Part shown: positions 39,753-41,312 of the stretch, in pieces | Layout: the number at the start of each line of letters is the position of its first letter | Numbering within the stretch: position 1 is the stretch's first letter | Source of the DNA: an uncultured Oscillibacter sp. | Lineage (GTDB): Bacteria > Bacillota > Clostridia > Oscillospirales > Oscillospiraceae | Assembly: GCA_910584995.1 (NCBI GenBank) | Contig: CAJUDW010000022.1 | Location: 1 to 41,312, forward strand | DNA: 41,312 nt | Reading direction: 5' to 3' | The notes under the pieces: generated by a model | Seen by the model: only the letters and a program-made list of their open reading frames with translations | The model's database searches: none | What the model was told of the DNA's origin: nothing | Made by a program: the position numbers and the translations under genes

Positions 39753-40126
39753 GGCTTTGCCTCCTTGTCGAACCAGTTCCGCAGGGAGTCCGCCTCCTCA
39801 CGGCTCAGTTTCCCGCCGCCGTAAAAGGCCGACAGGAAGTCCAGCATGGAGCCGTGATATTTGTCGTCCACCAGCTGGCGGGCCTCCTGGCTGTGGTACT
39901 CCGTTTCCGTCAGGATAGGGGAGTAGTAATTGGTCTTGCCCCGGCGCTCCGCCTCCAGGACACCCTTGTCCACCAGGCGGGCCAGGAAGGTGGACATGGT
40001 CTGGGCCTTCCAGCCCTTGTGGGCGAAGAGATGCAGCAGGGAGGCGGTGGTCATGGGCGTCCCGGAACGCCAGATGACCTGCATAATCTCCATTTCGGAT
40101 TCGGAAAGGCTTTGAAAGGCTCTCAT
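39749..40126 (-). CDS. BlaI/MecI/CopY-family transcriptional repressor
   Basis: A 125-residue winged-helix repressor. The N-terminal DNA-binding domain has LSESEMEIMQVIWRSG and TMSTFLARLVDKGVLEAERRGKTNYYSP, the standard BlaI helix-turn-helix and wing; the C-terminal helices dimerise. The ATG at 40126 has GGAGG 7 bp upstream. The gene overlaps the BlaR1-type protease by 4 bp and is therefore its partner. Two 16-bp palindromes of BlaI type overlap its promoter, indicating autorepression of the pair. The regulated target outside this operon is not visible; no beta-lactamase gene lies in the window. Confidence 0.95.
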   Translation of the reverse strand: MRAFQSLSESEMEIMQVIWRSGTPMTTASLLHLFAHKGWKAQTMSTFLARLVDKGVLEAERRGKTNYYSPILTETEYHSQEARQLVDDKYHGSMLDFLSAFYGGGKLSREEADSLRNWFDKEAKP

Positions 40127-40145
40127 CACAATACCTCCATTATAT

Positions 40146-40161
40146 ACTACAGGCCTGTAGT
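40146..40161. promoter_or_regulatory. BlaI-type operator 1
   Basis: Perfect 16-bp palindrome ACTACAGGCCTGTAGT, matching the TACA/TGTA half-site pattern of BlaI/MecI boxes. It lies between the -10 element and the start codon. Confidence 0.88.
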
Positions 40162-40169
40162 GTAAATTT

Positions 40170-40198
40170 ATATTACTACAAGCGTGTAGTGATGTCAA
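40170..40198 (-). promoter_or_regulatory. Promoter of the BlaI-BlaR1-type operon
   Basis: On the minus strand perfect TTGACA (40193-40198), 17-bp spacer and TAATAT (40170-40175). Operator 2 fills the spacer. Confidence 0.75.
40175..40190. promoter_or_regulatory. BlaI-type operator 2
   Basis: 16-bp palindrome ACTACAAGCGTGTAGT with the same perfect 6-bp half-sites as operator 1; centres are 29 bp apart, close to three helical turns. It covers the promoter spacer. Confidence 0.88.
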
Positions 40199-40301
40199 GA
40201 GGCCGCCCGGAAAAATTTTTCAGTTCCGGAAAAAGCGGGGGCAGAGGCCCGCCGGGGCCGTGTTTTTCCCGGCGCGGCGGCTGTAAAGGCCTGATGGCGC
40301 G

Positions 40302-40330
40302 TTGACGGCAGGGCAGATTTGTGTTATATT
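40302..40330 (+). promoter_or_regulatory. Promoter of the cytidylate-kinase-like gene
   Basis: TTGACG (40302-40307), 17-bp spacer, TATATT (40325-40330). It implies an untranslated leader of about 210 nt. Confidence 0.75.
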
Positions 40331-40429
40331 TAAAAAAAGAAAGCGGGCTGTTTTTCGCGCGGGATACGGCGGCGGTACAAGCCGGGCCTATTGCGGCCCT
40401 GCCGGGCCCCCGCCCATCCGGCATCCCCT

Positions 40430-40508
40430 GCCTAGGCCTTGTTTGCGAAATGGCAAAACACCCAAACGGCGGATATTTTTTCCGCCATTGATCAAGCAAG
40501 GCCCAGGC
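40430..40508 (+). ncRNA. Candidate structured leader RNA
   Basis: Within the long leader, GCCTAGGCCTTG (40430-40441) pairs with CAAGGCCCAGGC (40497-40508) with one mismatch. Inside, GGCGGA pairs with TCCGCC (40468-40486), and alternatively AATGGC with GCCATT. Two competing inner pairings under a closing stem are riboswitch-like, but I recognise no known family. Folding was done by eye. Confidence 0.4.
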
Positions 40509-40547
40509 ATACAGGTTCTGATCCATGACATAAAGGGAGGAATCACC

Positions 40548-41204
40548 ATGAAAACCATCATCACCATCGGCCGGCAGTTTGGCAGCGGCGGCAAGGAAGT
40601 GGGCATCCGCGTGGCCAAGGAGTTGGGCATCCCCTTCTACGACAAGGAGCTTCTCCAGGAGGCCGCCAAGAAGAGCGGCCTGTGCGAGAAGATCATTGAG
40701 AATTTTGACGAGCGGCCCAAAAGCCTGCTGTACTCCATCGCCATGGACTCCTACATGTTCGCCCTGCCCGGCAGCGGGATTGGGGACTCCCTGGAACAGC
40801 AGGTGTATCTGGCCACCTTCAACACCATCCGCCAGATGGCGGAGAAGGGCCCCTGCGTGATGATTGGCCGCTGTGCGGACTACGCCCTGGCGGAAAACCC
40901 GGATCTTTTGAGTATTTTCATCCACGCCCCCCTGGACGTGCGGATCCAGCGTGTTGCCAAGCGGCAGGGGATTTCGCCGGATCGGGCCAAGACGCTGATT
41001 GCAAAGACCGACAAGCGGCGGGCCTCCTACTATGAATACTACTCCTCCCAGCGGTGGGGCGCGGTGGACAACTATGATTTCTGCCTGGACAGCAGTTACC
41101 TGGGCCTGGGAGGCACGGTGGAGATGATCCGGGCCATTGTGGAGCACCGGGAGCATCCGGTGCCCAGCCCCACGGAGGAGGATCCCACCGGCGCCCAGGC
41201 GTAA
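40548..41204 (+). CDS. Cytidylate-kinase-like family protein
   Basis: A 218-residue P-loop protein of the cytidylate kinase-like group (PF13189). TIGRQFGSGGKEVGIRVAKELGIPFYDKE at the start, quoted here only by its key parts GRQFGSGG and FYDKE, is the family's nucleotide-binding loop; VMIGRCADY and the Arg-rich LDVRIQRVAKRQG region are the other conserved blocks. The ATG at 40548 has GGGAGG 8 bp upstream; longer in-frame extensions into the leader lack family sequence. These proteins are presumed nucleotide or nucleotide-like kinases, distinct from housekeeping Cmk, and their substrate is not well defined. It has its own promoter and a long leader. Confidence 0.88.
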   Translation: MKTIITIGRQFGSGGKEVGIRVAKELGIPFYDKELLQEAAKKSGLCEKIIENFDERPKSLLYSIAMDSYMFALPGSGIGDSLEQQVYLATFNTIRQMAEKGPCVMIGRCADYALAENPDLLSIFIHAPLDVRIQRVAKRQGISPDRAKTLIAKTDKRRASYYEYYSSQRWGAVDNYDFCLDSSYLGLGGTVEMIRAIVEHREHPVPSPTEEDPTGAQA

Positions 41205-41312
41205 AAGGCGGAAGGATATACCGGAAATAAAGGGACCGCGTCCGAAAGGCACTGATATGATATGCTCCCCGTCAAGAGGACAGAGAAAAAATATAAAGAT
41301 TTTTAAGGAAAG
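41205..41312. other. Window end, no complete gene
   Basis: AT-rich toward the edge and ending in AAGGAAAG, which could be the ribosome-binding site of a gene starting beyond the window. Confidence 0.4.

Overview
The window looks like a chromosomal segment of a GC-rich, endospore-forming anaerobic Firmicute, most likely a gut member of the Oscillospiraceae/Ruminococcaceae. The evidence is both dipicolinate synthase subunits (spore-specific), rubrerythrin, an SLH-domain cell-wall protein, many lipoproteins with Firmicute lipoboxes, strong AGGAGG ribosome-binding sites, and TTGACA/TATAAT promoters in otherwise GC-rich DNA. No plasmid, phage or transposon gene was recognised. Taxonomy is inference from gene content.

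Layout. 1-4000 (+): a MacB/LolD-type ABC ATPase (cut by the window edge), its FtsX-type permease and a lipoprotein; this block looks less GC-rich than the rest. 4135-6130 (-): an NhaC-family transporter behind a clear lysine riboswitch with a terminator expression platform, so it is probably a lysine transporter. 6262-6813 (+): a PAP2 phosphatase. 6846-10690 (-): a copper locus with csoR behind two operator palindromes, copA carrying an in-frame C-terminal CopZ-like domain that has its own internal ribosome-binding site, and a secreted protein made of five Cys/His-rich 36-residue repeats. 11132-15379 (+): a DUF4358/transglutaminase lipoprotein, then FapA (DUF342), CheX and CheY. 15495-18719 (-): an SLH protein with a phosphodiester-glycosidase domain. 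19375-22020 (-): an EpsG-like membrane protein and two unrecognised exported proteins. 22378-23072 (-): rubrerythrin and tRNA-Arg(CCG), with a decayed tRNA relic next door. 23598-24497 (+): a hemerythrin/CheX-like fusion. 24645-26167 (+): dpaA-dpaB. 26275-28626 (-): a hybrid histidine kinase. 28884-30911 (+): a FIST sensor protein and a soluble methyl-accepting protein, convergent with a second FapA (31002-32741). 33128-35987 (-): a solute-binding lipoprotein in an operon with a transmembrane chemoreceptor. 36319-37386 (+): a P-loop ATPase with an altered Walker A motif. 37461-40198 (-): a BlaI/BlaR1-type regulator pair with twin operators, plus a decayed second copy of the BlaR1 sensor tail. 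40548-41204 (+): a cytidylate-kinase-like protein with a long structured leader.

The most notable theme is a dispersed chemosensory-like network: two FapA paralogues, CheX, CheY, a hemerythrin-CheX fusion, FIST plus soluble MCP, and a binding protein plus MCP, with no flagellar, CheA or CheW gene in view. The other strong candidate for something undescribed is the Cys/His repeat protein beside the copper operon. Functions of both are inferred from domains and context.
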